Of a stretch of 64,000 nucleotides of DNA, positions 1-12,945 are shown one piece after another. How positions within the stretch are numbered: the stretch's first letter is position 1; each line of letters opens with the position of its first letter. Position numbers and translations under genes: made by a program. The DNA is taken from contig SWBL01000179.1 in NCBI GenBank assembly GCA_024195585.1, positions 1-64,000 on the forward strand, read 5' to 3'. The DNA comes from Aureobasidium sp. EXF-3400 (lineage: Eukaryota > Ascomycota > Dothideomycetes > Dothideales > Saccotheciaceae). The notes beneath the pieces were generated by a model, which saw nothing but the letters and a program-made list of their open reading frames with translations, did no database searches and had not been told where the DNA came from.

Positions 1-1
1 C

Positions 2-562
2 AACACCAACAACATCTGGATGAACCTCCGCGCCGTCAAGCGCATCGTCGAGAACAACGAGCTCGCCATGGAGATCATCCCCAACGGCAAGTCGATCCCT
101 GCCGACAAGAAGGGCGAGGCCGATGTCAGCATCGTCCAGCTCGAGACCGCCGTCGGTGCCGCCATCCGTCACTTCCACAACGCACACGGTGTCAACGTCC
201 CCCGCCGTCGTTTCCTTCCCGTCAAGACCTGCTCCGACTTGATGCTGGTCAAGTCTGACCTTTACACCCTCAAGCACGGTCAGCTCATCATGGACCCCAA
301 CCGCTTCGGTCCCGCTCCCCTCATCAAGCTCGGTAGCGACTTCAAGAAGGTCTCGAGCTTCCAGAGCCGTATTCCCAGCATCCCCAAGATTCTCGAGCTC
401 GACCACTTGACCATTACTGGTCCCGTCAACCTCGGCCGTGGCGTCACCTTCAAGGGTACCGTCATCATCGTTGCCAGCGAGGGTCAGACCATCGACATTC
501 CTCCAGGTTCCATCCTTGAGAACGTTGTTGTCCAGGGTAGCTTGAGACTTCTCGAGCACTAG
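2..562 (+). CDS. UGP1: UTP-glucose-1-phosphate uridylyltransferase, C-terminal part
   Basis: This is the 3' end of a gene that begins left of the window; 186 residues are visible and end at TAG (560-562). The enzyme makes UDP-glucose from UTP and glucose-1-phosphate in the cytosol, supplying wall glucan, glycogen and trehalose synthesis. The visible part matches the end of eukaryotic UGPases: NNIW at the left edge, the [10 protein letters not shown] and KTCSDLML stretches, then a C-terminal repeat region ([27 protein letters not shown]) typical of the left-handed beta-helix involved in oligomerisation. No intron is seen here. The start and the nucleotide-binding domain lie outside the window. 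Confidence 0.95.
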   Translation, partial: NTNNIWMNLRAVKRIVENNELAMEIIPNGKSIPADKKGEADVSIVQLETAVGAAIRHFHNAHGVNVPRRRFLPVKTCSDLMLVKSDLYTLKHGQLIMDPNRFGPAPLIKLGSDFKKVSSFQSRIPSIPKILELDHLTITGPVNLGRGVTFKGTVIIVASEGQTIDIPPGSILENVVVQGSLRLLEH

Positions 563-1202
563 AAAAAATTGTTTGCAAATCGCGTGTCATTAGGAGAAAG
601 GTTCAAGAGACGCAGTAGATACCACGGAACATTCAGTAATTATTTCATTTTAAAGTCATGGCGAATTCATGCATCTTTTCACAAACTTCCAATGCGTTCC
701 AATACGGTTGCCAACTTGTCACCTTGTGATGCTCCGAGGGAGATAACATCATGGCGGAGATTGCGGAACGCATTGGCTGACCTCAGAGCGTTTCATCAAA
801 TCAAATACTAGACAATGATGAAGACCTTTGAAGGGGAACACACTGATATGCTGTATTTCAGCAGATGCTACACGTAGACAGAGAGCAACAACCATGTATG
901 ATTCTTATCGGGTGCAATAGTGTCTGGTGCGGCAGAAGGACAATCATGACACAGGGCTGTAGGCAGGCTTGGCGCGCGCGGCACGTTACGTTTTACCTTT
1001 CCGAAGGCTGGTCAATGATGAGTGTTTGGGAGTTTGTTGGCGGGCCTTCCGGAGACGATCTTTGTAACGCGGATCAAGTCCTTCGCACCGCCAGGACTGC
1101 TTGATGTCTGGGAGTATCTAAGTGCGGCCATGTCGCGTCGTGTCACCATCGCAACAACGACCCCCATCTAGTTCTCATCGCCGCTGTCGCCATAGCGCGG
1201 CG
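563..1202. other. Intergenic region, no supported gene
   Basis: This 640-bp gap follows the UGPase stop and precedes the Srf1-like start. It should hold the UGPase 3' UTR and the next gene's promoter. Short open frames are present but show no family resemblance, good start context or splice structure. Confidence 0.6.
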
Positions 1203-2370
1203 ATGCAGCCATCTCAGGGCCCTCCTGCTTCCGCATCCAACCAAGCACCCGATTCACAATCCTCGACCCTCAACGCTTCCAACCACATCTTCCGCGACTC
1301 GTCGTCGGCCGACAACCGCATCGTCCGCTCCATCCCACCATGGGTCCAGACCGAAGACGACAGCGACGATGAGTCCGTAGACCAGACACAGCGCCTACTC
1401 CCTCTCGCCAATGCTGTCCCCGCCTCTCATCACTATCTCCCCGCTCCCCCAACCCAGCACAAAGCCCCTGGCCGCAAATGGGATCACATACGTTCTGCCG
1501 AGCCTCCTTTGCTGGACCAACCCATAGACACCAACCAGCAAAGATGGCTTCCCTACATGCTGTCAGGTCCTCAGCCAAGAGGTGTGCCTGGAGCCAGACT
1601 TGTCTCTGACGCCTGGATGGACGAGAACATGCCCCACCTCACCTCTACTTGGATTGCTACCGAACCCGAGAAACCCTCGGAGAAAGCAAAAGGTCTATGG
1701 CTGTTTACTCCGGAGAGACGGTCAAAGACTTTCGCGCGCATCAAGGTATTTATGAGTTCCGCCTTGTGTCTCTGCTATCTGCTGATTGTCTTGCAGCGCA
1801 TCATCCTTAAGAATCCTTTTGTTCCCCTTGTCTTCCGTCTCATTGTTCTGAGCTTTACTGTGGCCGCCCTTGGACTTGGTGCCAGAGTGTTCCACGAGGC
1901 CGACGCAGTCAATCGCCAGGGTGAAGGACCCTGTAGCAAGCGTGCCTCGACATACATGGCCATCGTCTTGGACAGCGTTGCCGTGCCTTACATTGGCTAC
2001 ATTACATGGGACGAATATCTGAGCAAACCGTGAGTAGCAGCATTGGTGACCAACTCTGTAAACGACTGGTATTAACCCGTCTCGTGACAGGCTCGGACTT
2101 CGAAGTGCTACGGCCAAAGTTTCGCTTCTTCTGGTTGATCTGTTCTTCATCGTCTTCTACTCATCGAATCTCTCACTGTCTCTGGACGCATTGGACGATC
2201 CTCGGTGGGCTTGCTTCGATCACAACGAATCTCTCTTATCAAATTGCCCCGCTTCTCCTCGTATATGTCGGTCACAACAGGGACTTTCTGGCGTTTTGGT
2301 TGTTGCTTTGATAGCGTGGCTTTTTACTTTTGTCATCAGTGTACTAAGAGTGGTAGAACGTCTTCGTTAG
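1203..2370 (+). CDS. Srf1-like multi-pass membrane protein (putative phospholipase D regulator)
   Basis: Two exons, 1203-2029 and 2091-2370, encode 368 residues; the intron is GTGAGT...GACAG. I start at ATG 1203 because the frame upstream has no ATG. The N-terminal half is hydrophilic and Ser/Pro/Gln-rich. The C-terminal half has about four or five membrane segments: one before and one after KNPFVPLVFR, one around YMAIVLDSVAVPYIGYITW, one at LLLVDLFFIVFYSSNLSL, and a last one ending in SVLRVVERLR. The DEYLSKP-LGLRS junction and the final helix resemble fungal proteins annotated as phospholipase D regulator Srf1, which in yeast stimulates Spo14. The family call rests on recalled similarity. 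A membrane protein is certain; the regulatory role is inferred. Confidence 0.6.
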
Positions 2371-2838
2371 CTAGGAAAGGCGAAGCACCATGTTCCTTTG
2401 TAATCAATCATGTTACTGTTATATTCATGTATCTATTTATATACATCTAGATCTTCCTTTGTTCTACAGCTCAACTGTTCGACTCGACATTGTGACAATA
2501 GATGGCTCCAGATCTAGCTAGAGGTCATAGCGCCTGGATTGAAATGGATCTGCGTAGAGCAATCATCGGCCTGCGCTGAGAACATGTGCCGAGTTGATTG
2601 TGTAAGAAGAGAAGATTTGTGTAGTTGAGAGCGCCGCAGAGAGGTCTGTTCTGTATGTGGCTGTGTTTTGTTGTTTTGTGGCTGGCTAAGCCACACAAAC
2701 TGCCACAGCGTCACTCGAAGATCTAGCCGGTAGTACAAGCACATTTCGCAATTCGTTTCTTTCCCTTCTTATCGCCAGCAGTAGAACCGCCGACAAGAAG
2801 CTCTTTCTGTAGTCCCCGTTCTGATTGCTCGACCCAAC
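2371..2838. other. Intergenic region, no supported gene
   Basis: A 468-bp gap between two genes on the same strand. It should contain the 3' UTR of the Srf1-like gene and the promoter of the next one. I see no coding or RNA feature. Confidence 0.6.
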
Positions 2839-3827
2839 ATGCGCTTGTTTCTCCTTCCCATCTCAACGCGGCGTACACTCCTCTATTGCGATCGCGTCGC
2901 AACCCAAGTCAACGCTAGCGCAAAGCTGTCCTACCACGATCGCATTGTCAACAAAGCAAATGAGACGTGGGCATCCTGGGAAAACTCTCCCAACAAGTAC
3001 AAGAAGAAACTCACCGACTACGGCAACATTGTCTTCAATCGCATCTCCTATGAGGAATGGGGCCTCAAGACGCTGCCTTCGTCTACTGCAGACTTGACGC
3101 CTACTGAAGTCGTCTTCCCGGGCCGCTTCTTGGACCAGAAAAAAGTGCCAGATATCTTGAGAAGACTTGCTACTGAGAGACAAGGTCTACATAAGCAGAG
3201 GTTTTGGGGCAGTTTGATCGGTCTGCCTTTTACTATCCCAGTCGGCTTACTACCAATCATCCCGAACATTCCTGGATTCTATCTTGCTTTCCGCGCTTGG
3301 TCACATTTCAAAGGTCAGTTGGAGTACTCTACTAGTTGCTCTTAAGAAGTATCCGTCTTCGTTGAACCAGTCTGCCGGCATACGAGACTACGGGTAAAGA
3401 TTCACTCGCTGACTGCCTCTCAGCATTTTACGGCTCCAAGTATTTGGAAGCTCTGATCAATAGCAAGGAGCCCTTGATCAAGATGTCTCCGTCAAAAGCC
3501 TTGGATAACCTTTACGCCGCAGGCTTGATACACCCTTCCCGAGAACACTCAAGGCAAGCCGCTCTGCCTTCAGAAGCCGAGTCCCAGGAAGTCGCCGATC
3601 TCGTCGCTCAACAGACAAACGATGATGCCTCGGATGTCATGCTGCTCAAGCGATGGAACGGCAAGCTGCTCGCCGAAAAGTTCAATCTTCCGGGCATGGA
3701 GCTCGAAATCGAGAGAGCTGTCGAGCAGGTCCAGAAGAACATCGAAGCCGACTCCGCAGCGTCCAACGTGAAGGGAGAAAATATAACGACCGCAGCGGAA
3801 AGTTCGCTTTCGAATGAGAAAAAGTAA
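2839..3827 (+). CDS. Mitochondrial K+-H+ exchange-related protein (Mit_KHE1 family)
   Basis: Exons 2839-3313 and 3424-3827 encode 292 residues, joined across a 110-nt intron (GTCAGT...CTCAG). The opening MRLFLLPISTRRTLLYC, the block around SYEEWGLKTLP, and the hydrophobic hairpin PFTIPVGLLPIIPNIPGFYLAFRAWSHFKG are hallmarks of the fungal Mit_KHE1 family (yeast YDL183C), linked to mitochondrial K+/H+ exchange. The hairpin gives one or two membrane segments at about residues 130-158, consistent with the inner membrane. The C-terminal 130 residues are hydrophilic and charged, probably in the matrix. It overlaps nothing; the SDR on the other strand is convergent and ends about 170 bp downstream. 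Confidence 0.82.
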
Positions 3828-3998
3828 CGTGCTTCTGCTTCCAATCCCAACTCTATTTGTGTCTTTCCAAACTCTCTGGATCCGACTCTTCATCTTCCAA
3901 CACCAGTTGTATGTTTGTTGGTTCTATGTCTGGATCTTTCCTCTAAACCGGTGTGATGTTTCTTCGCTTGGGAATGTGAGGGCACGTTCTCTGCGGCT

Positions 3999-5046
3999 TT
4001 AGCGGGCTGTATATCCTCCGTCGACCGGCAATGCGACCTGCGACACTGTTAGCATGTGTTCTGAACTTCGCCACTTGCTGCATACTCCTGTTATCCATGA
4101 AGAGTCTTCCGAGGCTAGAAACACGGCAGCTCTTGCGATGTCATCCGGGATGCCCAACCCCCGGAACGGATGCAGGCTGATTATGTGTTCTTGCGTCTCC
4201 CCGTCACTCAACATCTCGTTTGTCATCTGGGACGAAATCCCTGTGGCCGTCGTCAGTACTCACGAACATACGGAGGACACCTTCGCACTCACACCCAGGA
4301 CAAATACAATTGACATGTATCCTATGAGGCGCGCAGTCTAACGCAACCGCTTTCGTCATATTGACAATTCCGCCTTTGGAAGCACAGTAGCTCGCAAAGT
4401 TGCTTGTCCCTACCGTCCCGAAGATACTCGCGACATTGACGATCCAGCCACGGTCTCCATTTGGGTGTGGATCTTGGTTGAGCATTTGCCTTGATGCATA
4501 CTTACACCCAAGAAAAACGCCCTTCGAACACACTTGCTGTATGTCATCCCACAGGTCCTCGTCGGCGCTCCAGATTGGCTGTAGTGTCTCGAGATCGAAA
4601 GTGATGCCGGCGTTGTTCACGAAGCTGTAGTCAAGGCGTGTCAGAGTCAAGCGGCTTGTCTGAGGACATTGAACGTACATGTCAAGCCGGCCATAATGGG
4701 ACACTGTCGTCTGCACCAGGTTCTCTACCTCCTGACTGCACTTCATATTCGTGTTGACAAACAGAGCATTGCTGCCGCTTTTGAGGATGACATTGTGTGT
4801 TGCATCAGCAGCAGAATCGCTGTCGCTGTCTGTTGTTGAATCTGTATCGGCGCACACAACGTGAGCACCCTCACTAGAAAAGCGGAGTGCAATCGCTCGA
4901 CCAATCCCCGAAGATGAACCTGTTACGCTGGGCATGTGTCAATTGATGCGGACGAATAACATTGGTCGAAACTCTGGACGACATAAGATGCCAGTCACTT
5001 ACACTGCTACTTTGTTATGCAGGCGTCCACAGTAACCATTATCCAT
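3999..5046 (-). CDS. Short-chain dehydrogenase/reductase, five exons
   Basis: In coding order the exons are 5046-5003, 4927-4679, 4624-4293, 4240-4086 and 4037-3999. They encode 272 residues with all junctions in frame. Introns are 75, 54, 52 and 48 nt with GT-AG ends. Classical SDR features are all present: cofactor motif TGSSSGIG near residues 17-24, acidic CAD at the end of the second strand (suggesting NAD(H) preference), NNAG, the catalytic Ser in VASIFG, YCASK (Y-x3-K), and CPGW after the catalytic helix. It ends in DGGYTAR, as in many fungal SDRs of the 3-oxoacyl-ACP reductase-like group. An oxidoreductase acting on a carbonyl/hydroxyl is clear; the substrate is unknown. A 15-residue first exon is supported by the restored strand KVAVVTG. 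Confidence 0.85.
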
Positions 5047-8000
5047 CGTTGGTGAAACGAACCGCTCTTACTGCTGTGTTGTTTGTCAAAGTCTTTCGAG
5101 GGTTATCTTGGAAGTTGCAGCTTGTGCACTGTGCTCTTTCGACTAAGGGACCAATGACCATACGAGCTAGTCGACAAGGAACAGTAAGTGGATCTCAACC
5201 AAACTTGCGTGCTTTCCAGATCGGATGAGTTCTGTCAAGAGCTTGAGGCCGTTCGAAGAGTCTGTGGTATGGACGGCTTGCCTAGAGTTCGAGCACCCCT
5301 GCTCACTGTTGCAAAACAGCCAGTGCTAGGGCTGAGAACAGCCGTTCAGAAATGATCCAAAGGGTTCGTTGCGACTGCCCGTTAGGGAAACGAGGCTTTC
5401 TGGCTGATGTGCCGCAAAAGGTCTGCAGGGTGTAGACCAAGACCGGACTAACGGTCGTAAACTTGTGGGAGAGTGAGGAAGTATGACACAGGGCCAAATT
5501 GCGGCTCGCGGTCCCCTCCGGCGGAGGGTGCGATGGAGCGTTCCTAATAATACTGCTAAGACTTATTATGCTCAAAGATCATCCTGTACTCAGCCGAACA
5601 AACTAGCTAACAGGACTGACCCGAGTACGCGTCTAGCGGCGCCGGCTTGTGGGGATTGCAGTACTCGGCACATATTCGTGCTCTGCCGACAAACCCTTCC
5701 AAATCGCTGGCGATCGACCGGCAGTTGTGGTTTAAGGTGTTTGTTCGGAACATGTAGTGACCCTTGGTGGTTCAATCGTACCAAACCCTACACCCAGGAG
5801 GGTCAAACTGACATGAGAACATTTCCGAACTTTCGGCTGGTTGGATCATGACGGATCAGACCCCGAACCATGTGATTTCCTCAACCATGCATGACATCAA
5901 TCGTGAATCGGTCGTAGGCATGGATTTTTGCATGCCTTTTCTCTGACCCGCAAGCAATTTGGGAGTAGAGTCATCCGTAAGTCCTTGTAGGCTAGAGTGT
6001 TCCAAACCAGCCAGGATTTGCAGACCGCCGCTCGAATAGTGAGACAACCAATTATTGCCAACTCCAAAGATTGACTAGGCGGTCACTGCACTCAAGGAAG
6101 GCGTACGTTGAATCAGAGAGCGGTAGAGGTCAAGAGCACGCACGTGATCGTCCTCTACTGAAAGCTACGTACATGCGACCCGCGGTTCAAGATTCAAGTA
6201 GCATCATGCAATAGGGTTTCAGCAGTCAAGAGTATGTAGAGCCGTTTGTCTTATAAAACGAACTGGCCGCCAGCCCCAAGCTTTGCCGTCAATCAAGATT
6301 CGGAAATAGGCGCTTACCGACCGGCGGCTCTGTCTGACTCTCATGACATGGACTAGAGAGGAGAATAGGTCAGCAATTTAATGCCATGTAGAATATTCGA
6401 CTTAGATTTTCTTGCTTGATACGACTGCCATACGATGAATGAAGTTACCTTTCCTCCTGCCTTGATTTTTTCGCTCACACGCACCAGTCTCTCTGTTTGA
6501 TTAATCATCGTCTCGATGCACTTGGCAGCACGAGAAACAAGATTTGACCATGCAACTCTTCAAAGACGTTTGACGAATCGATGCTCTCGAGTCTTGACAG
6601 GTGGACGCGACTCAGCCACATCCTGAGGTCTGGTTCGGTGTCTCGACTCTGCTTTAAAGTCGCAATCTAGGGCTTGGTAGCAGCAAACTTCACCTTCGTA
6701 GATCTCGACAGGGAAGTTTGCAGTTCTTCAGGCCCTGGCCCGTCTTCCCAGACGCGAGACCGAGCCCGCGTCTCTCGAAACAAGCGAACGGATCTGCGAT
6801 GTCGCTCATCAAGCTATCATTGGGCCAGCCATCCATCACCTCAAGAGAGCCACGACACCAGAGATTGCAACTCTAATCAGTCCAGCCACTATCAACAACA
6901 ACACATGGCAGCGGATGTCTCCCTCGTGCGTCCTTCTGCACGGCGACGACCGAGGTTATGATGGCGCGAACGAAACTCAAAGTTCGAATCAGAAACTTGT
7001 ACAGCTCGAACCATGCGCCTAATGGAGTCGCATGCGACTAGAGAGTCTTCTCGATGCAGCTACCTGTGATTGTGAGCGCGGGGATACATGTTTGTTGGAC
7101 GTTCTAAATTCTGTTCAGCCCCTAAACAACGCCGTTCAACCTATCAATCTATGACAGTTTAGTTTCAAGCAAAGATTGCGAAGGAAGAAGGATTTTTCAT
7201 GACGTCTGCAAGTACATCACTATTAGCCTGTCGGAACTTGGAAGTTTGACTTCCACAAGCGTATGAGCGCGCCGTGGTCTCGACGCGGACTCATGGAGAG
7301 GTTCATATCAGCCTCCAATGCTCGATTTCTACTGGACGACCATTAAAGCCCAGCACGTCGACCTCAATTTAGGTGCTATACATTTGAGCATTCTGTGTCT
7401 GCGACATCTAACTACATCAAGAATACCGCCCCGTCCTTCATATCTTAAGCTCCAACATGCTTAATAGCGCTGTTTTTTTGATGGCTCTACGAAGGGTTGC
7501 TAAAATTGATGTGTTGGATTCCAGTGTCCTGTGAATGTGACTACCACGGATTATACTCTGGGCTTCAATTGAATTTCACGGACAAACTGCTGGGAATCTT
7601 ATCCCCCAACGCTGTTCACGCCAACGACTTCGTATATCGATTTCAACCCCCCTCAGCTCCTCTCCGCCGCGCAAAATCCCCGAGTCCCCGGGATCGTCTA
7701 GTTTGTCTGTATGTAGGCCTGTGAAAGGTACGGATCGCACTAGACATAATAGGATAAGTTGCTAAGCGGCTAGTCTTAGACTATCTGTTCCTCGTCACCT
7801 GCTCACACTTGTTCAACGCTCTGCCCTATCCCTTATACATAGCCTGATTACTGATCATCAGTACAGCTGAAGTCAGTATTCCAGGCTTCGTGCCAGAGGC
7901 CATGCGACTTTGGTTTGATCTTCTAAGAGTAGGTTTCAGTTACTGCTGCTGCTGCTATATCAGCGATCACAAAACAGTGTTTCGTCTTGCATATTGGGCT

Positions 8001-11000
8001 CTGCAAGCTTGGTTGACAATGATACTGACCTGGTTCTCATTGTATCAGGGGAAGTAGGCTGACACAATGATCAACATACACGCTCTCGAGGCGAAGGAAC
8101 GATTCACTCATCTCTACTGACCTTACTCATCATGTAAGGATCTTACACTACGTGCAGGAGCGCCGACACCCGACGGATTAACTCGTCTCGGATGTGGTCG
8201 GTGACAGTGTTCACAAACCTGCGATTCAGTTAGCGCGCATGGAGTCCAGATCATCGCACTATGCGAGTGCGAGGATCATGGTCGTGTATATTGAATATGG
8301 CGCTTCAGTCGCGTTCTAGTAGTTCCCGAGCAGGGTCTCGATTTCAAGAGGGGTGCTGATATGATGCACAAGCAACCTGTGAATCTTCATTAGTGAGATG
8401 CCTACAGATTGGACCAACAACGCCCGTGTCGCCCTCACCCCTGTCAGTGGCTGCCATGGTGCCATGGTCAACCTACCCACTGATATCAAAGTCCAAGAGA
8501 CACACGAGTCAAGTCTTCGGTCAGCTCGTACCGAAAATTCTCTGCAAGTGAGGGTACATACCCTGATCACAAGAGCACAGTGCATACGAACAATGTTTAC
8601 GAGACTAATTTAGTGCACTGAAACTATCCCTCGTTTGCTCGGCGCCATGTTTTGGCACAATAAAGACATCGATCGCAGAACATCAAATCTGTGACACGGG
8701 CGTTCATAACTAGGACGTGCAAGAATCGCTGCACATCATGAGCGCTGGGCCATGGAGTTTTCGAGCGCGATCCGATATCTTGCGCTTTCAGTTTCTTCAA
8801 GTCATCAGCGTGGCTGATTGCGTTCTGATGGACCAAGCACATACGTTTAGAGTTGAGTGCACAGTCAAGAGCAGCCGTCGTCCACATGTCGAGCAGGGAA
8901 CCAGGAAGCTCGTGGTGCAGGGGTTCGCAATGGAGCGGCACTGTTGTACCCCCAGTATTCTATGGGACCAATGAGTGAATGCAACTAGTGTCTGTGTGCC
9001 CTACGTGCCAGCCTCGAGGCAGAGCATGAATTGACTGTGACTTCAGTCTTGTCTGCTCATTCTGGTTGTGAAGGTACTGTACGGCGTCCCAGAGCAGAGT
9101 AATGGCTCTGAAAATCAATCATGATCTCGAAACTGAGTGGTTCTCAGAATAATATATCAGCAAGGGTCATTCCAAGATGGAGATGGGCAGGCTTGTGTGC
9201 CGGTCCTCGAGAGAAAAGGCATGATACGACTTGCTTTCAGTCAGCTCGAAATACGACGTCCTTGCACTGTACTCGGATTTGTCTCTTCGACTACCATAAT
9301 ATCTGATGCGATATACAGGCCGGTTTGACCCTCGCGCTTGGGCATAGATAAAACTTGAAGCTCATGAACGTCAAAGTAGCGGCGCTCGAGGTCAAATTAT
9401 GTTATGCATACAACTATGTATACGGAGAGGCGTTTATACATGCCCATGGATACGTCATGTCGTTTCTGTGATTTTCAAATACTGAAACAAGCAGTCAACC
9501 ACAGAGCTTCGGTCCGACCCTCAGAACAAAGCTGAGTATCATTAACCACTTTTGGGAAAGTCATGGGCTGAGTGTATTGTATGTAAGGAGAACGCGTTGA
9601 AAGAGAAACCTTGTGTCGTCGGTTCGTTCCGAAGGGCTTGGTCAAGCCTCGATTGTAACTTCCTTCCAACGTCCTTCGCTCGATTCATGAGTCAGAGCCT
9701 AAAGAGATCTGGCACCAGTCTCGCAAGATCCGGCTCATTCACTCCACGGAAGCCATCGGCAACTCCGCCAAACTCATTCGTTCGTAAGTGGGACCATGAG
9801 AACTTGTCGCCGCTATTGTCCTTGGTTCGAATGTCATTCGGACTCCTTTGCTATTACTGGGCTACCGTCGTTCCGTGATTTGCTGACAACTTTCGCAGTC
9901 GTCCTCGCCGGAGTGCGGCTCAACATCGACGTACTGCTTACGCAGATCTAGGTTGGTAAGCGCATGAACGCTTTCTTGACTATGGTGTTGTGACTTGTAC
10001 AGATGTAGATTCACATCGAGCAGTTTAGGAATTGCAACGGAGAAGACCATTGAACTCAGCTTCGTAATTACATAGCTGTCAAAGGAAGGTGGAGCTTATT
10101 GTTGACTGGCACACAAGTCGAATATGTGTTAACATCAATGACCGTCGGGATCTAGGGACTGGTGCCTAATTCTACTCTGTTGCCATCGATCCGACGGGGT
10201 CCCTCGAGACGGGTCTCGCAAGACATGTGTGGTGTACGCCATATGGCACTAAAGGTCGAGTACGGGTGAGCCTATTCTCAATAGCTTGCCTGGTTTGGTA
10301 TCGTCTGGTAAGCTGTAAGTTAAGCCTCCTTTCGGATTTCACCAGCTCCACACACTGCTACTTCTGCCCTGTTTGGCTCAAAGACCGGTTGAGCTACAAT
10401 GGCAAGAATGACATTGATGTTGTGAGGACAGATATGAGAATAGTGTGACACGCAGAAGTCACGGGCACGGCGCCTCAGTAAAGTATCTCTCACGACAGCA
10501 ACATTACATGATGGATGTTGCACCTTCTTCTCGAGTTCAGGTCGAGTATATTTGCAACACGTGCTGTTCCTGTTAAGGAAGGAGTAGGAAAGCCAAAGAA
10601 GCTGACCGCCAAAATGAGGCTCAGGGGCTGCATAAACAAGATCATCTGAATCCGAGCAATTACGCCGACCAATCGGTATCATATACCGTACTCGGCAGTA
10701 CCACTATCTTGACCCAGCTGGAGACATTCCACAGATGTGTTCCCATCTGTTTCAAGGTGATGATCAATAGATGAGTTGTCTGCAATCGTAAAGGACGAAC
10801 TGGGTGCTTTTCAAGACTTGTCGGAAGATGGGGAAAGAAACGTGGTCCCCATCTTGTGGCGATCCATGGGCCCCCAGAGGTACAATGATGCCTCCACGTT
10901 CGACTAAGCATATCTGCTCCTCTGTTGCATAGGGAAAAAGCAAGGAAGTGCACAATCGCGGCCCGTTATCACTGTTCTGATGGATCAAGCAGCATTTTCC

Positions 11001-11815
11001 ACCAACTCTATCCACCAGATCCGGTTGGCAGGATCGACATTGTACAGGGTGTGTCACTGTGTCTCCATCTATTGGATAGTACGTGGCTTGCAGACTGCTT
11101 ATTTCGAGCTGGGCAACACTGGCGATTTGCTGCAATCCTTGTATATGCAGACGCATGCGCTATTCAACGGCTGTGAAAACACTCTGTCAGACTTCTGCTT
11201 GTCAGCGTTCAAGTCTGTGCATGTTAGGAAGTTGCATGTGGCCGCTTACAGGGATCTTGACTCACCTGGTCAGATATATGCCAGGCTCCAGCCAAGCTAA
11301 CGTGGAACGCAAGTGGGTTCGTTTACTCTCTTGGCTCGTTCATGCCCCTTACTTCTTGCGGCAGGATGTTCCTTACGATTTGGTTCTATTCGCTCTCGGT
11401 TCACCGTCTCATTTGTTGGTTCCTCGCCCTCTATCGTGCCTCGTTCGCTCTCCGTCCACCAATCGGTCATTTCCCGAGATTCATCTATTCGCTGGTCGCT
11501 ACTTCCCTTCAACAATGATCGTCGTTCGACCCTTTGCAGCATCTGTGTCAGGTGTGCTGCTCTCCCTTTCGTAGGCTCGCTCTTTCCTTGTGCATCTGAC
11601 GGGCATCAAATTTGCATACGACTACAGGGTCTTCATTTCGTAGATGATTCCATCCACTTATGTGCAGCTGAACCTTCTCAACACTGTTTTAGCAGACCCG
11701 TGCCGCTCTTCAAGGTCTTAATCGTGTTATGCTGACTCCATACATCTCTGTCGTGCTACAGCAACAGAGCAGCAACCCACAAGAAACAAAAGGGCCCGTA
11801 CGTCTCAGGCTCAAT

Positions 11816-12049
11816 GCCGATCTTCACGCCCCCGATCCAGCTTCTTACACTTTCGATCATCGCGTGCCATCGTCCGACAATCGAGCCCTATCTCACTCCT
11901 CCGATCGAGCTATACAACTGCAACTTCCGTCTCCTATCTCAACGCCTTCGGTACATCTATCCCTCCTACTCTAAGGACTATCATGCCAGACAAGGAAGTG
12001 GCCGATTAGATATACAGAGGAACAAGGGGTGACCGCTCAAACACGAGAA
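11816..12049 (+). repeat. Diverged direct repeat, copy 1
   Basis: This copy resembles 12156-12402. Shared landmarks in the same order are GCCGATC-x2-CACGCC near the left end, GCGTGCCATCGTC (from about 11862), a CTCGATC/GATCGAG-rich middle, GCCAGA-x-AA-x-GAAGTG, and AACAAGG-x-GTG-x2-CGCTCAAACA-x-GAGAA at the right end. Small gaps are needed, so the duplication is old. No terminal inverted repeats or open frame accompany it. Confidence 0.65.
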
Positions 12050-12155
12050 TAAAACTATCAACGACTCCTAGCAAAACGAACATACACACTCTCACTTAGG
12101 TTCTCAATCATGTCTAGGAATCTTATGTTCCGACTCGCGTTCCCCAAGCCGAAGA

Positions 12156-12402
12156 CCGATCACCACGCCTCTGAATCTAGCTGTTTCGCACGTTATTCGA
12201 ATGGAGAGGTAGCCGGTGGAAGAACGCAAGGCCGTCGCGTGCCATCGTCAGAAACCTGTTCATCTCGATCCTCCAATTCGAGTCGTAGAACTAAGACACC
12301 ATCGATGCACATGTTGCTCTAAGCCCGAGGGTCGTCGCGCCAGAGAAAGAAGTGACGATAGAACATACACAAGAACAAGGAGTGGTCGCTCAAACATGAG
12401 AA
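12156..12402 (+). repeat. Diverged direct repeat, copy 2
   Basis: Partner of 11816-12049. The right ends (about 12330-12402 against 11978-12049) align best. The left part carries an extra segment before GCGTGCCATCGTC at about 12237. Offset between copies is roughly 350-375 bp. Confidence 0.65.
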
Positions 12403-12945
12403 GAACAACCGACAAGTCGTGTGGAATCGAGCCTGCACATACTCTCGAGATACTCGAAATATACTAAAGAGATGATGAGATATGTAGTTGGATGTTTGAC
12501 AACGCGAACTCGGTAGGTCTTCTGCTTCTGCATGCAATATCATAGTACTTTGTGGTCGGCGCTGTTTGTAGAAGCAAAATTTAATATTACGATCGAACCT
12601 CACGAGTCTTGGCCACCAAACTGACACCCACGGTCAACTCATGTTCCTCCAACCAATTCCATGAAATCTGGTTGACCCACAGCAAACATGTGAGAAGTTC
12701 TCGTCTATATGATGCTGTTGATGGTTGTTGAGAGGGTAACCCTGCTATGGAATCACGATCAAACCCCTGAGACTCCAACCCGGGCCAGCATGCAACAAGT
12801 GCTGATACTCGATTCTGATAATATGCATGGTAAAATACGCTCAGATGTTCGCTTTGCTATCAAACCTGCCAAATAAGCAGTCCTATCTATTCTACAAAAT
12901 GATCATGATCTTCTGGCCACTCTTTGAAATGGAGCACAATTACAG

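Larger units (their letters stand above)
5047..12945. other. 7.9 kb gene-poor interval
   Basis: No coding model can be supported here on either strand. Open frames are all short (110 residues or less except two around 11.1-11.7 kb), lack recognisable domains, and do not join into spliced models. Base composition by eye is balanced rather than the AT-rich look of strongly RIP-mutated fungal repeats. The only internal structure I can show is the old direct repeat at 11.8-12.4 kb and a short CTG run near 7940. Elsewhere in the window genes lie 0.1-1.7 kb apart, so this gap stands out. It could be relic transposon sequence, a long regulatory or noncoding transcribed region, or decayed genes. Confidence 0.55.

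Noticed and set aside
1122..1202. 27-codon N-terminal extension of the Srf1-like protein
   Set aside because: The frame is open but begins with GTG; the first ATG is at 1203.
5047..12945. Secondary-metabolite cluster or centromere in the gene-poor interval
   Set aside because: No biosynthetic domain is visible, and neither AT-richness nor repeat density suggests a centromere.
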